A stretch of DNA of 64,000 bases from Planctomicrobium sp051466335 (lineage in GTDB: Bacteria; Planctomycetota; Planctomycetia; Planctomycetales; Planctomycetaceae), in NCBI RefSeq assembly GCF_051466335.1, contig NZ_CP195793.1, positions 3,224,001 to 3,288,000 on the forward strand. Reading direction: 5' to 3'. A program made the position numbers and the translations under genes. The notes beneath the pieces are model-generated. The model was not told where the DNA came from. It saw nothing but the letters and a program-made list of their open reading frames with translations, and made no database searches. Shown here one piece after another: positions 54,639 through 63,753 of the stretch. Position 1 is the first letter of the stretch. Each line of letters starts with the position of its first letter.

Positions 54639-55177
54639 ATGAAGAATCCTGCTGAGAATTCACTGTGATGAATGAATGACGAAAATCGGGACTTCCCCGC
54701 TGCACTATGTTGGTGTCGAGTTCATCTTCATCTCAGTTCTCCCTCAAAACGTTGCTCACCCAGATCGAGCCAATCCATTGGTTCTCCAAAGGTCCCGATC
54801 TCTCCCGCGCATCCCCACCAGGAATTTTTCGCAGCGACAAGTCTTGCATCAACCAGAATTCGTGAATTCTGGCAGTCTGTCCACCAATCCGATCGACTTT
54901 CCTACAACCTTGCCCAACCTGCTAAGTCTTTTTCACCCCTCGTAAATTTCACTTCTTCCACAACGTGCCCTGCCAGCGGTCCACTGCCTTTTCTTATTGA
55001 GAGGCGTGAAATCGCTACGATAAACGCTGAAATTTCAGCATTCGACCCCGCTTTTCCGCCAACGACAGCCCCCGCAATTGTCGGAAAATCGGGAATAACT
55101 GGAAATCTCGGCATCTGACTTGCGACAAAGCCTTCCATCTACACGCCGCAGCGGGCAGTTTAGTTGAGAGGCTTGTC
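54639..55177. other. Long divergent intergenic region
   Basis: About 539 bases upstream of both DUF4112 and the PA2169-family gene. Open frames in it have Ser/Pro-rich, unlikely composition. No RNA gene was seen. Confidence 0.4.
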
Positions 55178-55648
55178 ATGGCTCTTGAAACAAAAACGAA
55201 CCTGAAACCCGAAACGATCAAAAAAATCAGAGAACTCGTCCAACTCAACGTTGATAGCCGGGATGGGTTTGAGCAGGCAGCTAAAGATGTGGAGGACATG
55301 ACCATCTCCACGCTCTTCCAGTCGATTGCACATCAGCGACGTGAGCAAGCAGAAGAGCTTTGCAAATACATCGAGTGGAATCATGAGGAAGTCGACCGCA
55401 GCGGATCACTCGCCGCGTCGATGCACCGCAGCTGGATGTCCATCCGCGAATTGTTCTCCACCAAAAAGCTGTATTCGATTTTGGCCGAATGCGAGCGTGG
55501 CGAAGACCACATCAAGCAGGCCTATGAGGAAACATTGCTACAGACCGCTGGCTCTGCGATGAACGATGTGCTGACACACCAATACGCGCAGGTCAAAACC
55601 GCTCATGACCGGATGCGTGACTTGAGAGACGAGCACAAGGACGACTGA
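55178..55648 (+). CDS. PA2169-family four-helix-bundle protein (DUF2383)
   Basis: 156 residues, all helical: IKKIRELVQLNVDSRDGFEQAA, LFQSIAHQRREQAEELCKYI, YSILAECERGEDHIKQAYEETL and a C-terminal helix. It is typical of the PA2169/DUF2383 group, a ferritin-like fold whose Glu and His residues could bind metal. It is commonly found with small stress proteins, as here. GAGAGG precedes the ATG. Confidence 0.88.
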   Translation: MALETKTNLKPETIKKIRELVQLNVDSRDGFEQAAKDVEDMTISTLFQSIAHQRREQAEELCKYIEWNHEEVDRSGSLAASMHRSWMSIRELFSTKKLYSILAECERGEDHIKQAYEETLLQTAGSAMNDVLTHQYAQVKTAHDRMRDLRDEHKDD

Positions 55649-55788
55649 CAGTCGTCGCGAAAACAGAACAAAATGAATCAGGTCGATCGTCGGCTTGGTG
55701 TCGAGGGTTTTTCACGCTACTTCAACGAAGTGTCGACCCGTGCTGTGCACAGGTCGGGGGTACCTGCTCAACTCAGAAGGATTGAAAG

Positions 55789-56364
55789 ATGATGAATTAC
55801 TTGAAAGCCGCAGTTTTAGCATCAGTGGGCCTCGCTGCCATCTTCATTTCTGCTGAGGATGCAAACGCTGGTCGGCGGCATCGTGGCTGCTGTGGTCACC
55901 GGTATGACAGTTGCGGCTACGATTCCGGTTGTGGTCACGCTCACCACCATCGCCGACATCGCCATGCAAGACATTATGACCAAGGTTGTTACTCCGGCGG
56001 GTGTTACGGGGGTTACAACACGGGCTGCGACACAGGTTGCCCTGCCCCTTGTGCATCGAATGGATGCGCTCCAGTTGCACCAGTTGTGATGGCGGTTCAA
56101 ACTCCTTGCGGACAAGTCGTGACACATGGACACCAGGTTCCCATCGCAGAACAACATTCGGCAGGTCGCCCCACTTATAGCAATGAACACCCTGCTCACA
56201 CGCACGACGCACCGGTTCCTGTTGAACAGCACTCGACACAACCTCTTGTCGTCGCCCCACAATCAGTCCCAGCAACGACCGTGAACCCACCAGCAGCAGG
56301 TTCGGTAACTCCAGAAGGCGTCACCATCGAGACAGCTCCAATCACTCAACCAGTCGTTGAGTAG
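55789..56364 (+). CDS. Secreted Cys/His-rich protein
   Basis: 191 residues. A signal peptide (MMNYLKAAVLASVGLAAIF) leads into a mature N-terminal half rich in Cys and His (GCCGHRYDSCGYDSGCGHAH, HHRRHRHARHYDQGCYSGG) and a Pro/Thr/Val/His-rich second half. Metal binding in the periplasm or on the surface is plausible from composition. No family is recognised. AAGGA lies before the ATG pair at 55789 and 55792. A strong bidirectional terminator follows. Confidence 0.65.
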   Translation: MMNYLKAAVLASVGLAAIFISAEDANAGRRHRGCCGHRYDSCGYDSGCGHAHHHRRHRHARHYDQGCYSGGCYGGYNTGCDTGCPAPCASNGCAPVAPVVMAVQTPCGQVVTHGHQVPIAEQHSAGRPTYSNEHPAHTHDAPVPVEQHSTQPLVVAPQSVPATTVNPPAAGSVTPEGVTIETAPITQPVVE

Positions 56365-56409
56365 AGAACTCGTCGCGGTTCAATCGATTGAATTTGACAT
56401 CGACTTAAC

Positions 56410-56459
56410 AAAAACGGGACACCGAGCGAACAGGGATCGCTCGGTGTCCCGTTTTATTT
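56410..56459. terminator. Strong bidirectional terminator
   Basis: AAAACGGGACACCGAGCGA pairs perfectly with TCGCTCGGTGTCCCGTTTT around a short loop. It serves the Cys-rich gene (+) and cysK (-). Confidence 0.93.
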
Positions 56460-56591
56460 GTTTCGGAATCGCGTCTGTAGTTGATCAGAAGTACCAATGA
56501 GTGCGGCCCGCTCGACAATTTCGTCACGGGCCGGTGAAAATTCAGTGAAAGCAAACTTCGAGAGCGGACCCTCGAATCCATGCGGTTTCGA

Positions 56592-57521
56592 TTAGTCGCG
56601 AACTGAATCGAACAAAGCTGTCGACAAATAGCGTTCGCCGGAGTCTGGAAGAATGACGACGATCGTCTTGCCAGCAGATTCAGGTCGGGCTGCGACTTTC
56701 AAGGCGGCAGCCATCGCTGCACCGCAGCTGATTCCGCAGGTGATTCCTTCTTCCTTCGCGAGACGAGGCGCGATCTGGAATGCCTCTTCGTCAGTGATCT
56801 GAATCACTTCATCAATGATACTCATATCAAGAGTGTCGGGAATGAAACCAGCCCCGATCCCCTGAATCTTGTGCTTGCCCGGAGGGGATCCGGAGAGGAC
56901 CGCACTCGATGCAGGCTCAACGGCGATGGAGTAAAGTGGTTGCTTCTTTTCTTTTTCGAAGAACCACGAAATCCCGGTGATTGTTCCGCCGGTTCCAACG
57001 CCAGCGACGAGGATGTCGACTTTCCCGTCAGTATCATTCCAGATTTCTGGGCCAGTTGTTCGGACGTGGACGGCCGGATTCGCTGGGTTCTTGAACTGCT
57101 GAGGCATGAAATAGCCCTGCTCGCTGAGTTCTTCAGCTTTGCGGATGGCCCCTTTCATCCCGTCTGCTCCCGGTGTCAACACCAGTTGAGCGCCGAACGA
57201 CTTGAGCATCATTCGCCGTTCCACAGACATTGTTTCCGGCATTGTCAAAGTCAGCGGATAGCCTTTCGCTGCACAAACAAAAGCCAATGCGATTCCCGTG
57301 TTCCCGCTGGTTGGTTCAACAACCTTCATTCCCGGCTTCAGCACGCCACGCTTTTCCGCGTCTTCGATCATCGCAGCACCGATTCGGCACTTGACGGAGT
57401 ATGCCGGATTGCGTCCTTCAATCTTCGCAAGAACTGTTGCATGCAGACCTTTTGTAAGGTGATTGATCTTCACCAGTGGTGTGTGACCAATCGACTCTGC
57501 ATTGTTTTCGAAAACGGGCAT
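56592..57521 (-). CDS. cysK: Cysteine synthase A (O-acetylserine sulfhydrylase)
   Basis: A 309-residue PLP enzyme that makes cysteine from O-acetylserine and sulfide. The cofactor lysine lies in NPAYSVKCRIGAAMIEDAEK, the same context as E. coli CysK. TSGNTGIALAFVCAAKG and GTGGTITGISWFF bind substrate and phosphate. All are complete and the length is normal. It stands alone between a shared terminator and a divergent gene. Confidence 0.93.
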   Translation of the reverse strand: MPVFENNAESIGHTPLVKINHLTKGLHATVLAKIEGRNPAYSVKCRIGAAMIEDAEKRGVLKPGMKVVEPTSGNTGIALAFVCAAKGYPLTLTMPETMSVERRMMLKSFGAQLVLTPGADGMKGAIRKAEELSEQGYFMPQQFKNPANPAVHVRTTGPEIWNDTDGKVDILVAGVGTGGTITGISWFFEKEKKQPLYSIAVEPASSAVLSGSPPGKHKIQGIGAGFIPDTLDMSIIDEVIQITDEEAFQIAPRLAKEEGITCGISCGAAMAAALKVAARPESAGKTIVVILPDSGERYLSTALFDSVRD

Positions 57522-58020
57522 TCAATACTCCTTACAAGGAAACCAAAAAGGTCATTCCGATGACCACAATCATTAACGTAGTTACAGCTTGGAAGAAAGT
57601 GTGCTTTCATTCCCTTCTGCAAAATTCTGCTTCAACAGAAGCCAGCAAGTGCTCGTGAACGCGAAACTATGACCGAGAACCTCATCGCCGAAGCTGATTT
57701 CTCGTTCAAGAGGTGCTTTCAGAGATAACGCCCCGATCAAACCGGGCCCGCATCCCAGAGAGATTTCCCATCGTCAGACGTCGAAACGAGTGCAATGAAT
57801 CGCTCCTCCGTCAGTATCGTGAAAACTGGGGTGACTAAGCAAGTTTTTCCGATAATTCCGTCTGTAATCAGTGTCAAATTTTCACTTGGCCACTTCAGGT
57901 GCAAATTCCATTCACTCTGTCGAGGGAGTTTACCGATTATTCCTTTCAGACCGGCATTAACGAGACACAACACGGCACTTCCTGCCGATCTCGACGATGC
58001 CATAAAGCCGGGGGGCTTAT
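57522..58020. other. Long divergent intergenic region
   Basis: About 500 bases between cysK and the secreted hypothetical gene. No frame, hairpin or box was convincing. Confidence 0.4.
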
Positions 58021-58989
58021 ATGTGGTCGATCAGATTCAAGGAACGGAGTCAATCCGTTCTGATCGCAATGATGTTATCCGGGATCGTGACCGGTCCTGT
58101 TGTCTTCGCTCAGAACCCCAGTACGGACAACGAATCCGTCATTCCAATCAATCAAATTACGGGCAGATCAGAAAAGCCCGTTGTTGCAAACCTCATCAGA
58201 GCTGGTGACTCGTCGCGTAAAGCCCGGCAGGAAGCGGCTGATCAATTGCCGATCGGTTCCTTGACCGCTGATGGCCAGCGGGAAGTCCAGCAGGTTCTCA
58301 AAGACCTGAGCCTGTTCCGTCGATTGCCAACCCTGCAGGTCGAGGTTGATCCTCGAGCGTACGAGTTTTTCACCGACCACCCGGACGTCGCCGTCAGCAT
58401 CTGGCGTGCGTTGGACATCTCCAATGTCCAGATGAAGGAACGAACACCAGTCAACTATGTCACTGACACGAGCGATGGAACCATTGGCACGGTGGACGTG
58501 CTCCTCCGAAGTCCAACGAACTACCTCGTTCTCTGTCAGGGTCAGTTACAAAGTCCCGGGATGCCAAAGCCGATTACCGCCAAGGCACTCATGCACCTCC
58601 AGCCACGCTTCGACAACAACGGCAAAGTGACTCATCACCTCGACCTGTTTGTCAGCTTTCCATCTCAAACAGTCGAAACTCTGGCCAAACTCACCTCTCC
58701 TGTCAGCTTTCGAATTGCTGACAGAAATTTCGAGGAAGTCTCGCTATTCATGGGTCTGATGAGCCGGGCGATGGCTCAACAGCCAGGATGGGTGGAACAG
58801 ACCTCCAAACGACTGGAAGGGGTCGATCCGCAGCGACCAACTCAGTTGTTGAAAGTGACAGCATCGGTCTACGTCGATGCGGAACGCAAGCGGTTAACGG
58901 CACTCGGAATCCCGGTCACGGCTGAGACGATTCGCCCCGTCAGTGCTCAGCAGGTCGCCACAGAGCCGCAATCCAAACCTGTGCGGTAG
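58021..58989 (+). CDS. Secreted hypothetical protein
   Basis: 322 residues with a signal peptide (SVLIAMMLSGIVTGPVVFAQ). The mature part contains LSLFRRLPTLQVEVDPRAYEFFTDHPDVAV and a beta-rich section (GTVDVLLRSPTNYLVLCQGQ), then helical text to the end. I do not recognise a family, though it reads as a real, well-conserved type of protein. A G-rich stretch lies before the ATG. A perfect terminator follows. Confidence 0.7.
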   Translation: MWSIRFKERSQSVLIAMMLSGIVTGPVVFAQNPSTDNESVIPINQITGRSEKPVVANLIRAGDSSRKARQEAADQLPIGSLTADGQREVQQVLKDLSLFRRLPTLQVEVDPRAYEFFTDHPDVAVSIWRALDISNVQMKERTPVNYVTDTSDGTIGTVDVLLRSPTNYLVLCQGQLQSPGMPKPITAKALMHLQPRFDNNGKVTHHLDLFVSFPSQTVETLAKLTSPVSFRIADRNFEEVSLFMGLMSRAMAQQPGWVEQTSKRLEGVDPQRPTQLLKVTASVYVDAERKRLTALGIPVTAETIRPVSAQQVATEPQSKPVR

Positions 58990-59020
58990 TCCACAAAGCC
59001 TGCGACAATCCGAATACTAA

Positions 59021-59061
59021 GCTGCCTGAACCATCTTCATCGAAGGTTCAGGCAGCTTTTC
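59021..59061 (+). terminator. Strong intrinsic terminator
   Basis: GCTGCCTGAACC pairs perfectly with GGTTCAGGCAGC (12 pairs, 12-base loop) and runs into TTTT. Confidence 0.9.
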
Positions 59062-59519
59062 GTTTGTCCGTTGGAATCAATTCCCATTGAGCCCTTGGCT
59101 CCTCTGATCCTGATTCGACTTTCCGCTTTTACATCCGCCAACGAAAACTTCCCAGTTGCCGCATCCCCCCGAATCCTCAGCAACGTCATGAGTCATTGCC
59201 AAAACAGCGTTCTCAATTAAAGAAAAGTTCATGAAAGAGTCTTGTTTCCAAAATAAAATGTGCCCTAATAGCAGATCTCATGCGAGTCTTCCGTCGACGA
59301 CTGGTTCCCCGAGCCAGCTCACGGATTCGAATGAGTATTTCCGGGAATCCTTCCTGACTGTGCTGGCCCCAGTTGCCACCCCGGAAATGGCGAGAAGACA
59401 GCCGATCACCCACGACAATGTTGCTGCAGTTAATCCAAAATCAAAGCCAGTCAGCTTGGGGCAGGCGTTTTGGATTTTGACTGACTCAATGTCCCTGCGA
59501 ATTTAAAAGGAGTTATCGC
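59062..59519. other. Intergenic region before the BON-like gene
   Basis: About 458 bases. A short frame exists but has no ribosome site. A possible weak hairpin AGTCAG/CTGACT lies near 59450-59490. The BON-like gene's AAGGAG is at about 59507. Confidence 0.4.
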
Positions 59520-59771
59520 ATGCTGAATCACTCTATCCTCAGCAATGCAACGGAAATTGCATCTGAAAGCGCTCCTCTCCTTGCTGATCTGGAACGAAAA
59601 ATCGCCGGACTCACCGGAGGTCGGATTCGCGACTTGAAAGTCGAACAGACCGAAGATGGTTTCGTGCTCAGTGGTCGAACAACGACTTACTACATCAAAC
59701 AACTCGCCTCGCAGATCGTCCTTGACGAATCTCGAGAGCGACCACTTCAGAACACCATAGAAGTCGTTTGA
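59520..59771 (+). CDS. Small BON-domain-like protein
   Basis: 83 residues. IRDLKVEQTEDGFVLSGRTT followed by YYIKQLASQIVLDE has the beta-beta-alpha rhythm of BON domains, which often bind membranes or phospholipids. No signal peptide is evident. AAGGAG lies seven bases before the ATG. The assignment is by pattern only. Confidence 0.7.
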   Translation: MLNHSILSNATEIASESAPLLADLERKIAGLTGGRIRDLKVEQTEDGFVLSGRTTTYYIKQLASQIVLDESRERPLQNTIEVV

Positions 59772-59868
59772 TTTCGGGGCTTCACAATACGCCCCGATGG
59801 ATCACCAAAGTTCTCCCGAGAAACTTTGCGACGTTGGCACTTTCGCCGACCCGCAATACAATCGGTGA

Positions 59869-60633
59869 ATGCCAAACGTACACATACATCTACTTCCCAG
59901 CTTTCTTGATGGACAATCTCTGCAAGGAAGTACGGCCATTGTTATCGATGTACTTCGAGCCTCAACGACAATGGTTCATTCTCTTGCACATGGCGCCCGG
60001 GCAGTGGTCCCGTGCCTCACAGTGGATGAAGCGATCGCGAAGTCCAGTCAATTCCCATTCAGCACACGACTGTTGGGTGGGGAACGACGTGGGGAACTGA
60101 TCCCCGGCTTCGATCTCGACAACTCGCCGCTGAAGTACACCCCGGAAGTGGTCGGCAAAAAAACCGTGCTCTTCACCACCACCAACGGCACCAAAGCGCT
60201 CCTGAGTTGCCAGGAAGCAACCCACGTCGCGGTGGGAGCGTTCGTGAATTTGACGGCAGTCGTCACGGCGATTCAGAATTGGGGAATCGACGTGCACTTC
60301 GTCTGTGCAGGAACCGACAACCATTGGGCCGAAGAAGATACGCTTTTTGCAGGGGCGGCCGCATCCGAGTTAGTGAAATCTGCAGACTCAAAATGGAACG
60401 TCGATGACCTGCAAACGCAAATGGTGATCGACTATTTCAACGCAAGGAACACAAGTCCAGAGTCACTTCGCCAGGCATTCCTCAGCGGACATGGAGCGAA
60501 GAACCTGCAGCGTCTCGGCCTCCAACCTGACATCGAGCGCGCGATGCAGAAGGACCTTTTTGAAATCGTTCCCGTTTGGAATTCTGAATCCAACGAGATC
60601 ACGATTCTCGGCGAGAGCAAATTTCAGGGCTGA
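59869..60633 (+). CDS. comB: 2-phosphosulfolactate phosphatase
   Basis: A 254-residue ComB-family phosphatase that hydrolyses 2-phosphosulfolactate to sulfolactate, a coenzyme M pathway step in archaea; bacterial homologues serve uncertain sulfonate pathways. Visible motifs are VIDVLRASTTMVHSLAHGA, LGGERRGELIPGFDLDNSP, and LFTTTNGTKALLSC. All are in the usual order. No other coenzyme M gene is near. Confidence 0.9.
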   Translation: MPNVHIHLLPSFLDGQSLQGSTAIVIDVLRASTTMVHSLAHGARAVVPCLTVDEAIAKSSQFPFSTRLLGGERRGELIPGFDLDNSPLKYTPEVVGKKTVLFTTTNGTKALLSCQEATHVAVGAFVNLTAVVTAIQNWGIDVHFVCAGTDNHWAEEDTLFAGAAASELVKSADSKWNVDDLQTQMVIDYFNARNTSPESLRQAFLSGHGAKNLQRLGLQPDIERAMQKDLFEIVPVWNSESNEITILGESKFQG

Positions 60634-60678
60634 TTGTCCCCCCATCGCTGCATTCATTTGCAGTTCGCATCAAGGCTC

Positions 60679-60704
60679 ACACGACCGCCATTGAGTGGTC
60701 GTGT
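60679..60704. other. Hairpin between convergent genes
   Basis: ACACGACC pairs with GGTCGTGT (eight pairs). The right arm overlaps the stop of the minus-strand gene. There is no T-run, so it may be a weak terminator or a 3' stabiliser. Confidence 0.45.
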
Positions 60705-62182
60705 CAGGCCATATCATGATGCATCTGGTACGCCATCGTCTCTAGGAGCAACTTCGGCTGATCGTTGGCTCCAATCAGGCCGGCATGCGGGAACCGATGC
60801 GAAACTCCGTCGCTGAACTGACTCAGATAAATACCGGTTACGGTCGGTTTCGCGAGGAGCAGCGGAATGACACCTTCAACCCAGCGTGCTTGCCGTTCGT
60901 CGTTCCAGTGTTCTGACGCCACTTCAAAGCGTGGATTCGCTAAAGGATCGATACCGCTGGCTGATGGACACGCCAAATTCACATGGATTTGAATCTGCAG
61001 TTGACTCCACAGATCGATGAGCTTGGAAATCGCAAGCAGATCCCGGGGATAACATCCTTCAGTCCCGTAGCCTTTGGTGATCTCCAGGGTCACGCCAGTT
61101 AATCCCAGATTCGAGCGGACGATGGCGTCAACGAACTGGAACGGTGTCAACCGATTCGCACCGTGCCGCTGATACTCTCCCCAAGGGGAATCGATCCGAA
61201 TGAAGTATTGAGCATCCGCGTCAGTGCGATGAGCAGCCTCCAGCACTTTAGCTGTGAGAGCCAGGCACTGATCCTCGCCCAGATCCAGGCCGCCCGCCAA
61301 ATTTCCGCTCGATGCCACTTCCCACAAACGGATCACTCCGTTGTACCTGGAAATACTTGTCTCGACAAAATCACACAGGAAACAGGGAAGGTTTTTGAAA
61401 TCTTTCTTCCAGGGAATCAACCAGTCCGGTGTGGCACCCGGACTTAAATCGACAACTGGCCCACCTTTCAGGAGCAGTCGATTCTGCTGGGCGAAATTGA
61501 CAATCTCGTCAATCCGCGACCAGTCATGGCCCCCTTCACTGACTTCGACTTCCTTCCAGTCAAAAGGGAGCGAAATGGAATTGAACGCTTGATGGAAGAT
61601 TTGCTGATGTTCTGGATTCGCCAGTGCGTCATTCACGACGCAACCGAGAATCCGAGGGGCATGATGTAATTGACGCCGGTTGCTCGCCTGTCGCTGAATC
61701 ACATAAGAATCGCAAAGCAGATTCGCTGCCTCACAAGCATGTTCGATCGCGAGAACAGCCTGCTCGTGGCGAAAGGGCGAGTGCTCACCACATGTCCCCG
61801 CTTTCGTGAGGCCGTTGAATGAATTTCGGATCGACTCTGTGACGACATCCGGGACCACCATCCCCATGCTCACCCAGTTCGCGAGACTTTCACGTATCTC
61901 AGCCAACTTCCCCCTCGCCAGTTCCAGTGCCAACGAATACGGCTCATTACGATCGCGTAAAGAGGTAGTTGAAAGCAGAACATCCTCGCCGGAACGAAGT
62001 CGCCAAATGACATTCAGTTTGACACTTTCGGTCCCCTGTCGCTCACAAACGAGTTCCCGCTCACTCAACCAGATTTGACAAGGGACCACCCTGCCATCGA
62101 GCGCACTGCAATAGGAACCAAGCAAGTCATGGGATCGTACACCGGTAATGGGCGAATGGACTAGAAATCTCATTCCACCCAT
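60704..62182 (-). CDS. GH10 (endoxylanase)-like protein lacking the catalytic glutamates
   Basis: 492 residues with no signal peptide. Residues 250-490 follow the GH10 barrel order: a DWLIPWKKDFKNLPCFLCDFVE-type stretch, then SRYNGVIRLWEVASSGN where GH10 enzymes have WDVVNE, then IQIHVNLACPSASG where the nucleophile ITELD is expected, and the closing VTGIYLSQFSDG ... FPHAGLIGANDQPKLLLE. Both catalytic Glu positions appear replaced (Ser and a non-acidic residue), so it may bind glycans without cutting them. The first 250 residues match nothing I know. The start at 62182 or 62173 is uncertain. This is fold recognition by eye. Confidence 0.62.
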   Translation of the reverse strand: MGGMRFLVHSPITGVRSHDLLGSYCSALDGRVVPCQIWLSERELVCERQGTESVKLNVIWRLRSGEDVLLSTTSLRDRNEPYSLALELARGKLAEIRESLANWVSMGMVVPDVVTESIRNSFNGLTKAGTCGEHSPFRHEQAVLAIEHACEAANLLCDSYVIQRQASNRRQLHHAPRILGCVVNDALANPEHQQIFHQAFNSISLPFDWKEVEVSEGGHDWSRIDEIVNFAQQNRLLLKGGPVVDLSPGATPDWLIPWKKDFKNLPCFLCDFVETSISRYNGVIRLWEVASSGNLAGGLDLGEDQCLALTAKVLEAAHRTDADAQYFIRIDSPWGEYQRHGANRLTPFQFVDAIVRSNLGLTGVTLEITKGYGTEGCYPRDLLAISKLIDLWSQLQIQIHVNLACPSASGIDPLANPRFEVASEHWNDERQARWVEGVIPLLLAKPTVTGIYLSQFSDGVSHRFPHAGLIGANDQPKLLLETMAYQMHHDMA

Positions 62183-62716
62183 AATTCGGTCTCTCCATTA
62201 ACCCAGTCGAGGACGATGAAATGATCCAGCGATATTACGTGGCTTGTGAATTCACTTCGTCAGATGTCACTTCACTCTACAAACTCAGAAAGCAGTAACT
62301 CGATATTTCACTTGTAGTTGCACCCAAAACGCAGAATCCGGCGCAGCTCCAGTTTCACGAGTTTAGTCCTGCCAAATGCTGCCAGCAAGTTGTCCAATTG
62401 TGACATTCTACTGATTCGAGAATTTCGTGTTCATCCTAACACGCATGCCGTATTTCATAGCCCATTTCGATATCGCGAGCAAAGAAATTCCACCCTCGAC
62501 TTGCATCTATCAGGAATCTCAAAGGACCCGAGAATCCCGATGGGTCTCCCTATTCATCCTTCGCCCCCAACATCCATCCCCTCAAAAACGTCGACAAAAT
62601 TGGGAATTTCTCCCTGAGAACGTCCCTGAAATCCCTTTAGCCAGAGATTGAAAATGATCTAATTCTCATTATTCAAAGACTTCCCATCGATCGCCACGAA
62701 ATTCTGGATTGGATGA
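62183..62716. other. Long divergent intergenic region
   Basis: About 534 bases. Open frames are unconvincing (Pro/Ser/Ile-rich). It holds the promoters of the GH10-like gene and fhcC. Nothing else was seen. Confidence 0.4.
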
Positions 62717-63592
62717 ATGCCTCTCACTTTTCGTCTCCGCGGACTGGATCACGCTTCAGTCAATGCAGCCCCGTTGCAATTGGAGACGCTCCGGCAAATG
62801 GAGCCTGAGTCCATCGCTGAACTTCAGCTCTGGTGCGGAAATCGAAAAACCCAGTGCGGTGAACTCTTTGAGATCTCTGGTTCACTGGATGATGGACACC
62901 TGCTCTTCGAGGGGGACTGCACTCGTGTATCTCACATTGGCGCAAATCTGAAATCTGGCCTGGTTCACGTAAATGGCTCGGCTGGTTCCCATCTCGGAGC
63001 GAATCTCAACGGCGGCTCGATTCAGGTCCGGGGAAACGTCGGCAATTGGGTGGGTGCCGAGATGAAGAAAGGCCGAATCGAAGTCTTCGGAGACGTCGGT
63101 GATCACGCAGGAGGAGCCTATCCCGGTTCCAAAAAGGGGATGCGGGGGGGAGAGATCCTCGTTGACGGCAACGCGGGGCATTTCGTTGGCGAGCGACAAA
63201 GACGCGGCTTGATTGCCATCAGCGGAAACGTGGGTGAGGCGGCGGGGCTCGGAATGATCGCCGGGACGATCCTGATCAACGGATCGACAGGTCCGAAACT
63301 GGCAGCGGGGATGAAACGCGGATCGATCATCCTTCTCGGTCAACGCTCACTCCCTGCAGATGCGATCACGTTTCGTTACGCCACAACGACCTCTCCCACA
63401 TTCCTTCAACTCTACTTCAGACACCTTCTCTCTCTAAATTTTCCGATCTCCCCTGAGGTGATGAACTCGGAATTCAAGATCTATCGGGGCGACTTCCTGG
63501 AGTCAGGACTTGGTGAGATCATCACTCGCAACTCAATCGAAATGGGTGAGGATAACTTCAGTAGAAGGCCCCCGCTTCAGACGTTGAGCTGA
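62717..63592 (+). CDS. fhcC: Formylmethanofuran dehydrogenase/transferase subunit C (FhcC)
   Basis: A 291-residue beta-helix protein of the FwdC/FhcC family. The repeated motif pattern is clear: VSHIGANLKSGLVHVNG, GSHLGANLNGGSIQVRGNVG, NWVGAEMKKGRIEVFGDVGD, and so on to LAAGMKRGSIILLG. In the Fhc complex it accompanies the formyltransferase and hydrolase of the tetrahydromethanopterin-linked C1 pathway, which occurs in Planctomycetes and methylotrophs. The other fhc genes are not adjacent. The final 60 residues (FRYATTTSPTFLQLYFRHLL) are typical of bacterial members. Confidence 0.9.
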   Translation: MPLTFRLRGLDHASVNAAPLQLETLRQMEPESIAELQLWCGNRKTQCGELFEISGSLDDGHLLFEGDCTRVSHIGANLKSGLVHVNGSAGSHLGANLNGGSIQVRGNVGNWVGAEMKKGRIEVFGDVGDHAGGAYPGSKKGMRGGEILVDGNAGHFVGERQRRGLIAISGNVGEAAGLGMIAGTILINGSTGPKLAAGMKRGSIILLGQRSLPADAITFRYATTTSPTFLQLYFRHLLSLNFPISPEVMNSEFKIYRGDFLESGLGEIITRNSIEMGEDNFSRRPPLQTLS

Positions 63593-63753
63593 AGTTTCAG
63601 GTGACCGAACCGATTTCATGACGATTATGAGTTTGGGAAGAGTAATCACAGCCCCCGAACGAACCGTCGCTCCCATTCGCCGAACTCCTCCAGAAACCGG
63701 AGAGGGCGTCTCGTCCGAATGGAAATATTCAGCATCAATGTAGGTTGACCGAA

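Noticed and set aside
54672..55118. 148-codon frame between DUF4112 and the PA2169-family gene
   Set aside because: It is Ser/Pro-rich with no ribosome site or recognisable domain; it is probably promoter DNA.
59231..59506. 91-codon frame before the BON-like gene
   Set aside because: It has weak start context and mixed composition, and ends just before the AAGGAG of the next gene.
59825..59868. TTGGCAC-like sigma-54 -24 element before comB
   Set aside because: There is no GC at the -12 position with correct spacing.
60150..60175. A seven-A run in comB (GGC AAA AAA ACC)
   Set aside because: It is shorter than the tracts known to slip well, and a shift would disrupt a conserved enzyme core.
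62318..62651. Short plus-strand frames before fhcC
   Set aside because: They have random composition and no ribosome site.
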